A DNA stretch of 61,671 bases from an uncultured Dysosmobacter sp. (GTDB lineage Bacteria; Bacillota; Clostridia; Oscillospirales; Oscillospiraceae): positions 1 to 61,671 of the forward strand of contig CANQPD010000018.1 of the NCBI GenBank assembly GCA_947625655.1, in the 5' to 3' direction. Below are positions 16,805 through 24,908 of this stretch, in pieces. The notes under the pieces are model-generated. The model was not told the DNA's origin, did no database searches, and saw only the letters and a program-made list of their open reading frames with translations. A program made the translations under genes and the position numbers. Position 1 is the first letter of the stretch; every line of letters begins with the position of its first letter.

Positions 16805-17472
16805 ATTCTCAGGAAATCATAGAGAGGTCCATATATGTGGCTATATTAAACATGGCCATCAAGTTGGGCTACACTATAAACCCAGAAGACTATCTTCCAA
16901 CTAGTGCAGTAAATGCTGAACGGTTTAAGGAAGATTTGAAAAAGATTACTGATGACAAAGGTTTCTACATCAGTATATTCGGAGTGGGTAACAATCACTC
17001 AAAAGGCATAAAAGAAACCCCTCGAATAGTAGTTGATTCCGAAGGATTTTATCCTGGAGATATTGGACTACCGAGACAGATAATAGAGAAAGAAGAGGGC
17101 ATAGGTTACACTGCAACTGAAGTACCCTATGAAACCCTATCACAATACATGAACATAAGACTGTGTGCTCATTCTGCAGAACACATGAGACTGTTGCATC
17201 AGATTATGTTCTGGTCAGTTCCTCAAAGAGGCTACCTAAAACCATACGAAGAACCCAAATTTCTATTCACAGGAAATATATTCCTCCGGATAGTTAATTT
17301 TTATAACATGCCGGATTTGGATAATGGGTTGATGGAAAAGGTATACCAATTTGAAGTACAGGATTGCCTCTTAGATGGTAACACTCCTCCAGAGGTAATT
17401 ACTCCAATAAGAGATATTTCCGTGCTTCTAGAAAATGCCGATTACACTCTGAAGGTTCCCCAAGGAGCCTGA
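16798..17472 (+). CDS. Probable tail terminator protein
   Basis: The 224-aa protein directly precedes the sheath gene and overlaps the tail-completion gene, the usual slot for the tail terminator that caps sheath and tube. It has an alpha/beta pattern with a long N-terminal helix (IERSIYVAILNMAIKLGY) and several strands. No family motif is certain. A strong terminator follows 9 nt after the stop. Confidence 0.6.
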   Translation: MVNSQEIIERSIYVAILNMAIKLGYTINPEDYLPTSAVNAERFKEDLKKITDDKGFYISIFGVGNNHSKGIKETPRIVVDSEGFYPGDIGLPRQIIEKEEGIGYTATEVPYETLSQYMNIRLCAHSAEHMRLLHQIMFWSVPQRGYLKPYEEPKFLFTGNIFLRIVNFYNMPDLDNGLMEKVYQFEVQDCLLDGNTPPEVITPIRDISVLLENADYTLKVPQGA

Positions 17473-17481
17473 CCCACCTAT

Positions 17482-17536
17482 ACCTCCAATCGACCCTGGT
17501 TCTTACTTGAGGGTACGTGGAGGTGGATTCTTTTTT
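17482..17536 (+). terminator. Strong intrinsic terminator just before the sheath gene
   Basis: ACCTCCA (17482-17488) pairs with TGGAGGT (17518-17524). CG plus ACCCT (17491-17497) pairs with AGGGT plus CG (17510-17517) with small bulges, over a 12-nt loop, followed by TTCTTTTTT (17528-17536). The sheath ATG is at 17564, so only 27 nt remain, too few for a full promoter. Confidence 0.75.
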
Positions 17537-17563
17537 ACTATCATAACCTTAATCAATAATTAT

Positions 17564-19444
17564 ATGCCACAGACTCCAAGAGTAAGGTTCAATTTTAAGA
17601 ACCTGAATGTACAATCAAGTGTACCTCTGTTGGGTGTAATCAATGTAGTAGCCCGTACTACTAAGGGTCCATTCGAAGACCCGAAGGACTTGATTGCAAC
17701 TCCCTCACAGTTCACTCGCATCTTCGGTTCGGAAATAGTTCCGGATGGTTCGGTATCAAACATCATGAAAGCCCTGGAAATGGGTGCAAAAGTCCGGGTA
17801 TCACGAGTAGCTGGAGCTGGGGCTACTTATGGTTGGGCAAAGCCTATGTCGGTAACACCGGCTTCTTCTCGGGCAGTTCCTTTGGTATCGGTACCAGACG
17901 GTTCTTCGGTTATTTCCATTACTATTTCCGACCCGAATGGGGCTGAGAACAGTCTCTCTATGCACATGGCCATACGTACTAGAGAGGCTGGTTCTCCGGT
18001 ATTGGATGATACGGGAGTTAATCTCAATCGTCCTTTTTACCTGAAGCTGAATGTATCCACGGAACCAACACTCCGTGCAAGCATCATTCAGTATGGTGGC
18101 CGGGATGATATTACCAATATTCCGACTTACGACAGCATGCTAAACGAAATGCTGTTCTTCTCGGCAGTATCTGCAAACACTTTCAAGGGAGTAACCAATC
18201 CTTCTATAAATGTAAATACTCTGCAGAATTTCCTGGACAATGCTCCAAACATTACTTTCGAAGCTATTCAGGGAAAAGCCGGAGACGGTCAGGGTACTAT
18301 GGCAAATCTGGCAACAGGTATTCAGACCATGGAAGATATCATATCCATTCTTCGTCAGTTCTCTAATTGGAACTCGATGATCACGGTGGGTAAGATATCC
18401 GAGGATACGGTACAATCCGATGAGATTTCGGAATCTAACGTATATATGGAGTGTACCGAGGGAAATGCTGGTACTACTCCCACGGCAGACGAGTGGATAT
18501 CTGCTTATCAGGCAAGTAAAGCCTATTATGAGGCATACTCTGTAATCCTTTCTCACATACATCAGCATCTGCCTACGGATTATACCAAGGTATATACCTC
18601 TGTAGCTGCCGATGTACACAACATCTTCGAACAGATGTTGTATGTGGAAGTGCCTAAGTATGCTCCTGACACTCGTACCCCAGCAACTCCCGAAGAGACC
18701 CTTTCGGCACTGAAGACTCTGGTACAGACCATTGGTGCCAAGAAAGAAGTGGCATATTTCGGAGGTGGTATCAAGTATTACAACGAGAATGGCTCTCTCC
18801 AGAAATGCGATGTGCTGGGTTCGGTAGTGGGACTCGATGCCATCTGCGCTTCTACCTACGGTCCCTGGTATTCGTTCTCCGGTATGAACCGGGGTGTAAT
18901 CGTATCGGCACTCGGTCCGGTGATGAAGAACTTGGGAGGACCTGCTGAAGTGGATACTCTTAACGAGTTCGCTCAGTGGTACATGAACCTGTTCGTAATA
19001 AAGAACACCAGGACCCAGGGTCAGCGCACTATGCTCTGGCATGGTTTCACTTCGAACCCAGTAGACGATTCGGAGAAATTCATCTCCATAGTTCGTCTCA
19101 ATCTCTATCTGAAGAAAAACCTCCGGCCGATTTTAGAGAGCTACATCGAAGAGCCCAATACCTTCGATACGTGGAAACTCATTTATCACGAAGCAAAAGA
19201 AATTCTGGATGACCTGCAGACCCGCAATGCCATCACTTCCTATGAGTGGATAGGTGACCAGGATGCCCAGAGTTACGAAGAGCTTCAGATAAACAATGAG
19301 GCCGACGTTCGCCAGGGTAAATATCGGGCTCAGCTGAAGTATAAGGAGGTTGTTCCAATGCAGGATATCGAAATGGATGTTATCATCGACATTGCTGTAA
19401 ACAAGAGCACTGGTGAAGTATCCATCTCTGCCCAGAATAACTAA
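17564..19444 (+). CDS. Tail sheath protein
   Basis: This 626-aa protein is the contractile outer tube that drives DNA injection. The N-terminal part (MPQTPRVRFNF, then VPLLGVINVVARTTKGP) is the usual sheath start with a Gly/Thr-rich strand. The C-terminal domain has the helical-strand pattern (KNLRPILESYIEEPNTF, then a late segment PMQDIEMDVIIDIAV). I choose the ATG at 17564 rather than 17507, because the earlier one lies in the T-run of the terminator. Codons are strongly biased as in the capsid gene. Confidence 0.9.
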   Translation: MPQTPRVRFNFKNLNVQSSVPLLGVINVVARTTKGPFEDPKDLIATPSQFTRIFGSEIVPDGSVSNIMKALEMGAKVRVSRVAGAGATYGWAKPMSVTPASSRAVPLVSVPDGSSVISITISDPNGAENSLSMHMAIRTREAGSPVLDDTGVNLNRPFYLKLNVSTEPTLRASIIQYGGRDDITNIPTYDSMLNEMLFFSAVSANTFKGVTNPSINVNTLQNFLDNAPNITFEAIQGKAGDGQGTMANLATGIQTMEDIISILRQFSNWNSMITVGKISEDTVQSDEISESNVYMECTEGNAGTTPTADEWISAYQASKAYYEAYSVILSHIHQHLPTDYTKVYTSVAADVHNIFEQMLYVEVPKYAPDTRTPATPEETLSALKTLVQTIGAKKEVAYFGGGIKYYNENGSLQKCDVLGSVVGLDAICASTYGPWYSFSGMNRGVIVSALGPVMKNLGGPAEVDTLNEFAQWYMNLFVIKNTRTQGQRTMLWHGFTSNPVDDSEKFISIVRLNLYLKKNLRPILESYIEEPNTFDTWKLIYHEAKEILDDLQTRNAITSYEWIGDQDAQSYEELQINNEADVRQGKYRAQLKYKEVVPMQDIEMDVIIDIAVNKSTGEVSISAQNN

Positions 19445-19465
19445 CAAATAAATACGATAAATACT

Positions 19466-19933
19466 ATGGCAGGAGCTAAAGTAAAAAACCCGAGGAAGAA
19501 GTTCTTATGGCAAATAATATTTGTCAAGCACCCCATCAACCCCTTCCTCTTTCAGAAGGTAACTGTACCTGAGATAAGTATCGAACAGGTTGCACATGGG
19601 GATGTAAACTACGACGTAAAGACCGGCGGCCGAGTATCGGTTGGTAACTTAACTGCATCCAAGTTGGAAACAACCTCTGGTTCAGATACCTGGTTATGGG
19701 ATTGGCTGATGTCAGTACAGGATATGCTGCTCGGGGGAGGTTTAACCCCAAGTCAGTACAAGGAAACCGTACTTATCAATGAGCTGGCCGAGGATGGAGT
19801 ATCTATCCTCAACTCCTGGACTTGTACTGGAGTATGGCCTTGCAAGGTAAACGGACAGGACTTAGACCGAATGAGTTCGGACAACACTCTGGAGGATTTG
19901 GAGTTCTCAGTAGACACCTGCGAGAAGCTGTAA
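19466..19933 (+). CDS. Tail tube protein
   Basis: Tail tube proteins (T4 gp19-like) are small beta proteins encoded after the sheath, and this 155-aa product lies 21 nt after it. The sequence has a central Gly-rich loop and a Trp-rich hinge (SGSDTWLWDWLMSVQDM) followed by a late NSWTCTGVWPCKVNG. It polymerises into the inner tube through which DNA passes. A terminator follows at once. Confidence 0.85.
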   Translation: MAGAKVKNPRKKFLWQIIFVKHPINPFLFQKVTVPEISIEQVAHGDVNYDVKTGGRVSVGNLTASKLETTSGSDTWLWDWLMSVQDMLLGGGLTPSQYKETVLINELAEDGVSILNSWTCTGVWPCKVNGQDLDRMSSDNTLEDLEFSVDTCEKL

Positions 19934-19945
19934 TAGTGAATCACC

Positions 19946-19978
19946 AAGGGAGAGCTCAGCAATGAACTCTCCCTTTTT
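19946..19978 (+). terminator. Strong intrinsic terminator after the tube gene
   Basis: GGGAGAG (19948-19954) pairs with CTCTCCC (19967-19973) over a 12-nt loop and is followed by TTTTT (19974-19978). Two further A-T pairs extend the stem. The next gene starts at 20026, leaving 47 nt. Confidence 0.9.
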
Positions 19979-20025
19979 CGTATCCAAGACTATATTCAGA
20001 AGAATACACTTAACAACTCAACAAC

Positions 20026-20814
20026 ATGGAAGACAAAACACTTTATGGTAAGAAACTTACCTTCAAACTCCCCAGTGGTTACGAGGTAACTATAAGGGAA
20101 CAGAATGGAGAGGATGATGATATCCTTTCTAATCCGGTAGATGCCAAAACCTTCATGAACATATCAAAGTTCATTGCAGGCATTGTAACTGATACTGATA
20201 TAACAGCAACTCGATTGCTTACCCCCGAAGATGTGCAGAAAATGCCCTCACTCGACAGGTATGCAATCATGGTAAATTCCAGGGTGTTTTCTCTTGGGGA
20301 AATACTTGACTTCAGGTATGCTTGGGATGGTCCAGCCGATGGTCAAGTTCGTGAAGTAGACTATGAAATAAACCTTCAGGAAGAGTTCCTTTTCGACTAC
20401 GGTGTAGTTCCAACTATGGAAGAGATGGAAGCAAAACCTAACGCTATCCCATTCTACCCAGTACCTAAACAAACCTCGGAAATACACTTCACTACTAAAA
20501 GTGGAAAGGAGATGTGCTTCGATCTTCTTAATGCAGCTGGAGAGGCTTATGTCTTAAATCTCCCCGCAAGTGAACGTACCAAAAATCAGGAGTTGGTTGC
20601 TCGTAATCTAAAACTGAAGGTTGGTGACAACTATGAACCCGTGAAGAACTTCCGGATGTTCAGCCCAAAAGATATGATGGACATAAGGTCTGCTATCAAA
20701 GGGTTTGACCCCATATTTCAAGGTACCACTCAAATCGAAGACCCAGAAACGGGACAGAAGATTATGGTACCAGTGATGGCGGTAGATAATTTTTTCTACC
20801 CACGGGAGAACTAG
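20026..20814 (+). CDS. Tail assembly chaperone, unshifted form (G-like)
   Basis: The 262-aa protein sits between tube and tape measure, where phages encode the tail assembly chaperone. It starts MEDKTLYGKKLTF and is acidic with mixed helices and strands. It ends NFFYPREN then TAG at 20812. Just before the stop, frame 0 reads AAT TTT TTC, a -1 slippery site, and the -1 frame continues open for 55 codons. The chaperone binds the tape measure protein during tail assembly and is absent from finished virions. Confidence 0.85.
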   Translation: MEDKTLYGKKLTFKLPSGYEVTIREQNGEDDDILSNPVDAKTFMNISKFIAGIVTDTDITATRLLTPEDVQKMPSLDRYAIMVNSRVFSLGEILDFRYAWDGPADGQVREVDYEINLQEEFLFDYGVVPTMEEMEAKPNAIPFYPVPKQTSEIHFTTKSGKEMCFDLLNAAGEAYVLNLPASERTKNQELVARNLKLKVGDNYEPVKNFRMFSPKDMMDIRSAIKGFDPIFQGTTQIEDPETGQKIMVPVMAVDNFFYPREN

Positions 20815-20963
20815 AAGATGTATATCTATACATTGTTAAAGCTAATATTAGTATTGACTTTAACACTCTAGCAAAGCTCCCCTGGCGGCGAAGGAAGAAA
20901 TTTATAGAAGCCGCCGAAGCATATTACAATGCCCTTGAGAAAGAGCTGCCCAAAGGAAAGTAG
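20026..20963 (+). CDS. Tail assembly chaperone, -1 frameshift product (G-T-like)
   Basis: If ribosomes slip -1 at T TTT TTC (20790-20796), translation continues LPTGELEDVYLYIVKANISI and ends at TAG 20961-20963, giving 257 plus 55 residues (312 aa). The extension ends AYYNALEKELPKGK and has the Lys/Arg-rich helix expected of a T domain. The -1 frame is open only from 20790, because TAA at 20787-20789 closes it upstream. Its end overlaps the terminator hairpin. Confidence 0.8.
20790..20796 (+). promoter_or_regulatory. Programmed -1 ribosomal frameshift site (TTTTTTC)
   Basis: In frame 0 this is aaT TTT TTC, the textbook X XXY YYZ heptamer with X=Y=T. It lies 15 nt before the frame-0 stop. I see only a short CCC/GGG stem downstream, with no strong stimulatory structure. 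Confidence 0.85.
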
Positions 20964-20977
20964 GGCAGCTCTCTTTT
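20942..20977 (+). terminator. Intrinsic terminator overlapping the chaperone extension
   Basis: AGAGCTGCCC (20942-20951) pairs perfectly with GGGCAGCTCT (20963-20972) and is followed by CTTTT. The left arm lies inside the -1 frame coding region. The tape measure start is 21 nt after its end. Confidence 0.85.
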
Positions 20978-20998
20978 GTTCGATAAATCTGAAACTAT

Positions 20999-23089
20999 AT
21001 GGCTTTTACAAGTGGTAGTCCTTCTGCAGGACAACTCGAGATAGGTGTGGCCCTTGTCCTTCAAGATAGGTTTTCAAACCAGGCAAGAGAAGCTAGCTCA
21101 GTCATCCGAGGTTTACATAGGGATGCTAAGAATGCTGTACAGGCTAACTTAACCGCAGTTCAGTCGTATGCTAATATAGCCAGTGGTGTGGCCAGTTCGA
21201 TAGTATCAACATTAACCACTACTATCGAAACCGGAGCTGATTTCATAGACATGATGACTTCAGTGGGAGCTATATCTGGAGCTACCGAAAATCAAATGTC
21301 TGGGTTATCCGAAACTGCCCAGACATTAGGTTTAAGGACCATGTTCATGTCAAGGGATATAGCTTCAGGTATGAAATACTTGGCAATGGCAGGTAATGAT
21401 GCAAACCAGATTCAGCAAATGATATCTGGTGCAGCCATGATGGCTAATGCCACGGGCATGGAGTTGGGAGGTAAAGGAGGCACAGCTGACTTACTGACCA
21501 ATATCATGAGGACCTTCAAATTAGAGGGTCAAAATGCAGCTAATGTAGTTGGAGACCAGCTTACTAAGGCGGCTATGTCATCAAATGTATCCATGGCAGA
21601 CTTAGCTGAATCTATAAAATACTCAGCTGCATCCATGGTAACTCTGAGACAGCAGTTACCACAAGTAGCTGCCATGATAGGTACTCTGGGTAATGCAGGT
21701 ATTCAGGGTTCTATGGCAGGTACTTCTATAAGAAACATGGCAGACTACTTGACTCAGTCATTAACCAACCCTAACTTCAAGGGAGCTAAGGCTTTAGCTA
21801 GATTAGGACTGAGTAAACAGGATTTTGTGGATGCCAATGGAGATCTCCAAGATTTTGCAGTAATTCTGGAGAAGATTGGTGAAGCTACTCAAGGTTTATC
21901 AACTGTAGACCAGAATGCCGTATTCAAGAGTATCTTCGGTGTACGTGGTATGCGTGCTGCAGTTGCAATCATGCGTGATACTGAAGGTTACTTTGACCTG
22001 TTAAATAAGATACAAAACAATTCTGCGGGATTTGCTGAAGAGGTAGTAGGGAAACGAATGGAAACCCTTGCAGGTAAAATTGATATTATCCAATCTGCTG
22101 CCGAGAACCTTATGACTACTTTCAGTGAAGCCCTGGGTAAGAATCCTATTATAATGGGATTTCTGGATATGCTCGGTTGGGCCATATCTCAGCTTCGTGA
22201 CCTAATGGCAACTCCATTTGGTCCATGGATAGCGGGATTTGCTGCTATAGCTGCAGTTGGTTTAAAGATAGGTTCTATTTGGATGGGACTGAGAGCACGT
22301 TGGTTATTACTGAATGGTGACTCTCAAGTATCCTTCAAAACCATGATAAGGTTAATGATGGGCGGCTGGTCTCAAGCCACTATGTCTGCTCAGGGTTACT
22401 TAAACATGGAAAGAGCCATCATAGCTCAAAGGAAGGCTGGTATCGGAGCAAGTGCGGCTACCGTTGCGGGTATGGCTGGATTACCAGGTTATTTCTATAA
22501 TGGTAATATTCCAGCAAAAATGGGAGCCAATGGTAGATACTATGCTCAAACTGGTAGGGGAGCTTCTGGATGGACTCCAGTACCTGCTGCAATGGTCACT
22601 ACTACCAATGCGGGTCAGATGACTCGTGGTTTAATGGGTACTGCTGCAGGGGCAGCAGCAGGTGCGGCATCTCGAGGAGCTTTGGCTTCTGTGGGTAGAG
22701 GCATACTGGGATTCGGCTCTCGATTACTCGGTTTGTTTGGAGGTCCACTTGGATTAGCCATTACTGGTATATCCATATTTGGACCCATGATATACAGTGC
22801 CCTCAAGAATAATCAATCATCACAAGACGAGAATACTAGAGCTACCAATGACTTAGCATCTGCTATCAAAGCTAGTAGAGAAGGTTATAAACAAAAAGAT
22901 AATCTTCAAGCATTAACCATTCAGGAAATACGATGGTTAGTACAGATGTTAGGATTATATACTGATAAACTCAATAATATAAGTAATCAGGGTACTCACT
23001 TAACTATCAATATGGATGGTAAGAAGTTCCTGGAAGAGTACCTTGGTGAAAGAGATTCAGAGATAAATGTAGCTGCTGGAGTAAACTAA
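20999..23089 (+). CDS. Tape measure protein
   Basis: The 696-aa protein carries the TP901-1/PhageMin tail core in residues 70-330: AGNDANQIQQMISGAAMMAN, DLLTNIMRTFKLEGQNAANV and QNAVFKSIFGVRGMRAAVAI. Hydrophobic segments follow near 405-430 and 570-605, as usual for tape measures, and the C-terminus is Asn/Lys-rich. Using the rough rule of 0.15 nm per residue, the tail would be about 100 nm. It sets tail length and is ejected ahead of the DNA. Confidence 0.9.
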   Translation: MAFTSGSPSAGQLEIGVALVLQDRFSNQAREASSVIRGLHRDAKNAVQANLTAVQSYANIASGVASSIVSTLTTTIETGADFIDMMTSVGAISGATENQMSGLSETAQTLGLRTMFMSRDIASGMKYLAMAGNDANQIQQMISGAAMMANATGMELGGKGGTADLLTNIMRTFKLEGQNAANVVGDQLTKAAMSSNVSMADLAESIKYSAASMVTLRQQLPQVAAMIGTLGNAGIQGSMAGTSIRNMADYLTQSLTNPNFKGAKALARLGLSKQDFVDANGDLQDFAVILEKIGEATQGLSTVDQNAVFKSIFGVRGMRAAVAIMRDTEGYFDLLNKIQNNSAGFAEEVVGKRMETLAGKIDIIQSAAENLMTTFSEALGKNPIIMGFLDMLGWAISQLRDLMATPFGPWIAGFAAIAAVGLKIGSIWMGLRARWLLLNGDSQVSFKTMIRLMMGGWSQATMSAQGYLNMERAIIAQRKAGIGASAATVAGMAGLPGYFYNGNIPAKMGANGRYYAQTGRGASGWTPVPAAMVTTTNAGQMTRGLMGTAAGAAAGAASRGALASVGRGILGFGSRLLGLFGGPLGLAITGISIFGPMIYSALKNNQSSQDENTRATNDLASAIKASREGYKQKDNLQALTIQEIRWLVQMLGLYTDKLNNISNQGTHLTINMDGKKFLEEYLGERDSEINVAAGVN

Positions 23090-23095
23090 TAAATC

Positions 23096-24085
23096 ATGGC
23101 ATCGCTCATAGGAAAACCTTTAGGAAAAGTAGCTCAAGAAGTAGCTGACCTTGAGCAAGGGAGGATATTCCAATCTCCTCTCAATAAAGTATGGAGAGCC
23201 CTGATACTCATAAACAGGGCTACTTCTCCAATGGCTAAGGCAGAACCCAATAAGATGGGTAAAGCCCATGACGCAAAGAATCTGCATGTAGCCCGAAAGG
23301 GTTCGTTCTCTTTAGCTCAGGCTCAGGACCCTTGGACTCAGAATCGTATAGCTGCTGAAACAGCTGGGGTTTCTCCTGAACAGATTTTGAAGGCTAAGTC
23401 CATAGATTATACCGTAGCAAACAAGTTGACTTCCGAACTGATAAAGAACGACATAGTTATTGCTAACCTGAATGTATCACCAGCTGTAAGCTTAGTGATT
23501 CAAAACAGGCCAGACAGGTTACGGGTAGAACCAGCTGCTACATGGGCTGCAGTTAAATCCATGGGACGTAACAATCCTTTCTATTTCTATACGGGAGGAG
23601 AAGATACTATAGCCTTCGATATATCCTGGTATTCAGTAGATGCAGAACATAGAGATGATGTGGTGAATAAATGTCGATTGCTCGAATCTTGGGCAAGAGC
23701 TGATGGTTATTCTGCATCACCTCCTACTTTAAGAATACAGTGGGGTAATTCTGGGTTATTCGAAGACGACCTTTTCATACTGGCTTCAGCTCCATACGAA
23801 TTAACTCATTTCCAGAATGCAGCTCGTATGAGGAAAAGATATGACCATGACCTCGATACTGGTCAAAGGATAGTAAATACCGTAAGTCAACCTTTCGACC
23901 TTAAGCTATTTCCTAACTGTGCAACTCAAACCCTCACCTTCAAAAGGGTAACCAAAAACAACCGAACTTGGGAAGAAATAATCCCCACTAGTAAGTTGCA
24001 GTATACGCCTGGAGTAATCTATGATGGTGGGGAAGTAAATTCTCTAGAAAACTCCGATACGGGGAGAGTAGGTACACAAAATTAA
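23096..24085 (+). CDS. Baseplate-proximal tail protein (329 aa)
   Basis: It lies 6 nt after the tape measure and before a LysM protein, the place of the tube-to-baseplate adaptor in P2/Mu-like phages. It is rich in Ala and Asn, with an N-terminal basic part and a beta-rich body (FYFYTGGEDTIAFDISWYSV, ASAPYELTHFQNAARMR). There is no catalytic motif. A baseplate hub or tube-initiator role is likely. Confidence 0.7.
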   Translation: MASLIGKPLGKVAQEVADLEQGRIFQSPLNKVWRALILINRATSPMAKAEPNKMGKAHDAKNLHVARKGSFSLAQAQDPWTQNRIAAETAGVSPEQILKAKSIDYTVANKLTSELIKNDIVIANLNVSPAVSLVIQNRPDRLRVEPAATWAAVKSMGRNNPFYFYTGGEDTIAFDISWYSVDAEHRDDVVNKCRLLESWARADGYSASPPTLRIQWGNSGLFEDDLFILASAPYELTHFQNAARMRKRYDHDLDTGQRIVNTVSQPFDLKLFPNCATQTLTFKRVTKNNRTWEEIIPTSKLQYTPGVIYDGGEVNSLENSDTGRVGTQN

Positions 24086-24091
24086 ATAACT

Positions 24092-24364
24092 ATGGTTACT
24101 ATCCCAGGAACAAGTCCTTATGAGGACAGTTATGTAATAAAGTTCCCAGACGGGGATGTATCTTTGGAAAGGAATATATCTGCAATATCTTCAGACCATA
24201 TAATTCATTCGGTACTTGAAGGAGAAACAATCCAAAACATCGCCTTCAAATACTATGGAGATTCTGGAATGTGGGGAGTAATTGCGGATGCCAATGATAT
24301 TCTCAATCCTTTCGAGGATGTCCATGAGGATATGGAGTTAATCATACCGAATTATGGAGGATAG
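24092..24364 (+). CDS. LysM-domain baseplate protein
   Basis: Residues 43-88 form a LysM fold: VLEGETIQNIAFKYYGDSGM, then IADANDIL and a closing ELIIPN. Small LysM proteins (P2 gpX, XkdP-like) are standard components of contractile-tail baseplates and may bind peptidoglycan or hold the hub together. The stop overlaps the next gene by 11 nt, so the products are probably made in step. Confidence 0.85.
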   Translation: MVTIPGTSPYEDSYVIKFPDGDVSLERNISAISSDHIIHSVLEGETIQNIAFKYYGDSGMWGVIADANDILNPFEDVHEDMELIIPNYGG

Positions 24365-24908
24365 TAAACCCATTCTCGTAAACGGTAATGGTACTCCATA
24401 CCTTGCCATATTCGATGGAGCTGGCTCTCCTATTATGGACGAGTTCAATGGCATTCCCATCGGTATGGAAGTCGAGAACTTCAACTACAAGTACACAGAA
24501 GGTAAAGGAGACAAAGGTAAGTTTACTATAGTAACTGACTTTGTAGGAATAGTGGACCATCCCTCTTTACAATTCAAGATGCCTTTGAAGATACAGTGGG
24601 GATGGATATTCAGTGACAGCTCTTTCAAATCCGGTCCTGTAAGATTGGTCAACATAAAGAGTCATCAGATAGAGTTTACACCAGAGGGAGTAAAGTTTAC
24701 CATAGAATTTGCTGATGCAAAGATGTTCTTGGAAGCCGAACCTTCAAAATTTGTGGGTAATAAAACCGAGTACTTGGAGGTATTCAAGGAATTAGCCTTG
24801 GGTAAGATGCCTTTAATTGTAACGGATTACTCTCAGAAAGCTGGTACAGCTCTGGTAATAACCGATAATCAACCATGTGATGGCAAAACAGAGCAAAGAG
24901 AAAAGTAA
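24354..24908 (+). CDS. Baseplate hub, N-terminal part (184 aa)
   Basis: The sequence is beta-rich, with KGDKGKFTIVTDFVGIVDHP and GWIFSDSSFKSGPVRLVNI, typical of the first domain of gpD/gp27/XkdQ-type hub proteins. It stops at 24908, 29 nt after the next reading frame has begun. The following protein continues in a pattern expected of the later hub domains, so the hub is encoded as two pieces. An authentic two-gene hub is likelier than a sequencing frameshift, because the second frame has its own ATG-GCA start. Confidence 0.65.
   Translation: MEDSKPILVNGNGTPYLAIFDGAGSPIMDEFNGIPIGMEVENFNYKYTEGKGDKGKFTIVTDFVGIVDHPSLQFKMPLKIQWGWIFSDSSFKSGPVRLVNIKSHQIEFTPEGVKFTIEFADAKMFLEAEPSKFVGNKTEYLEVFKELALGKMPLIVTDYSQKAGTALVITDNQPCDGKTEQREK

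Noticed and set aside
18140..19042. 300-codon leftward frame opposite the sheath gene
   Set aside because: It is the reverse strand of a biased, highly conserved sheath gene, and its composition is not protein-like.
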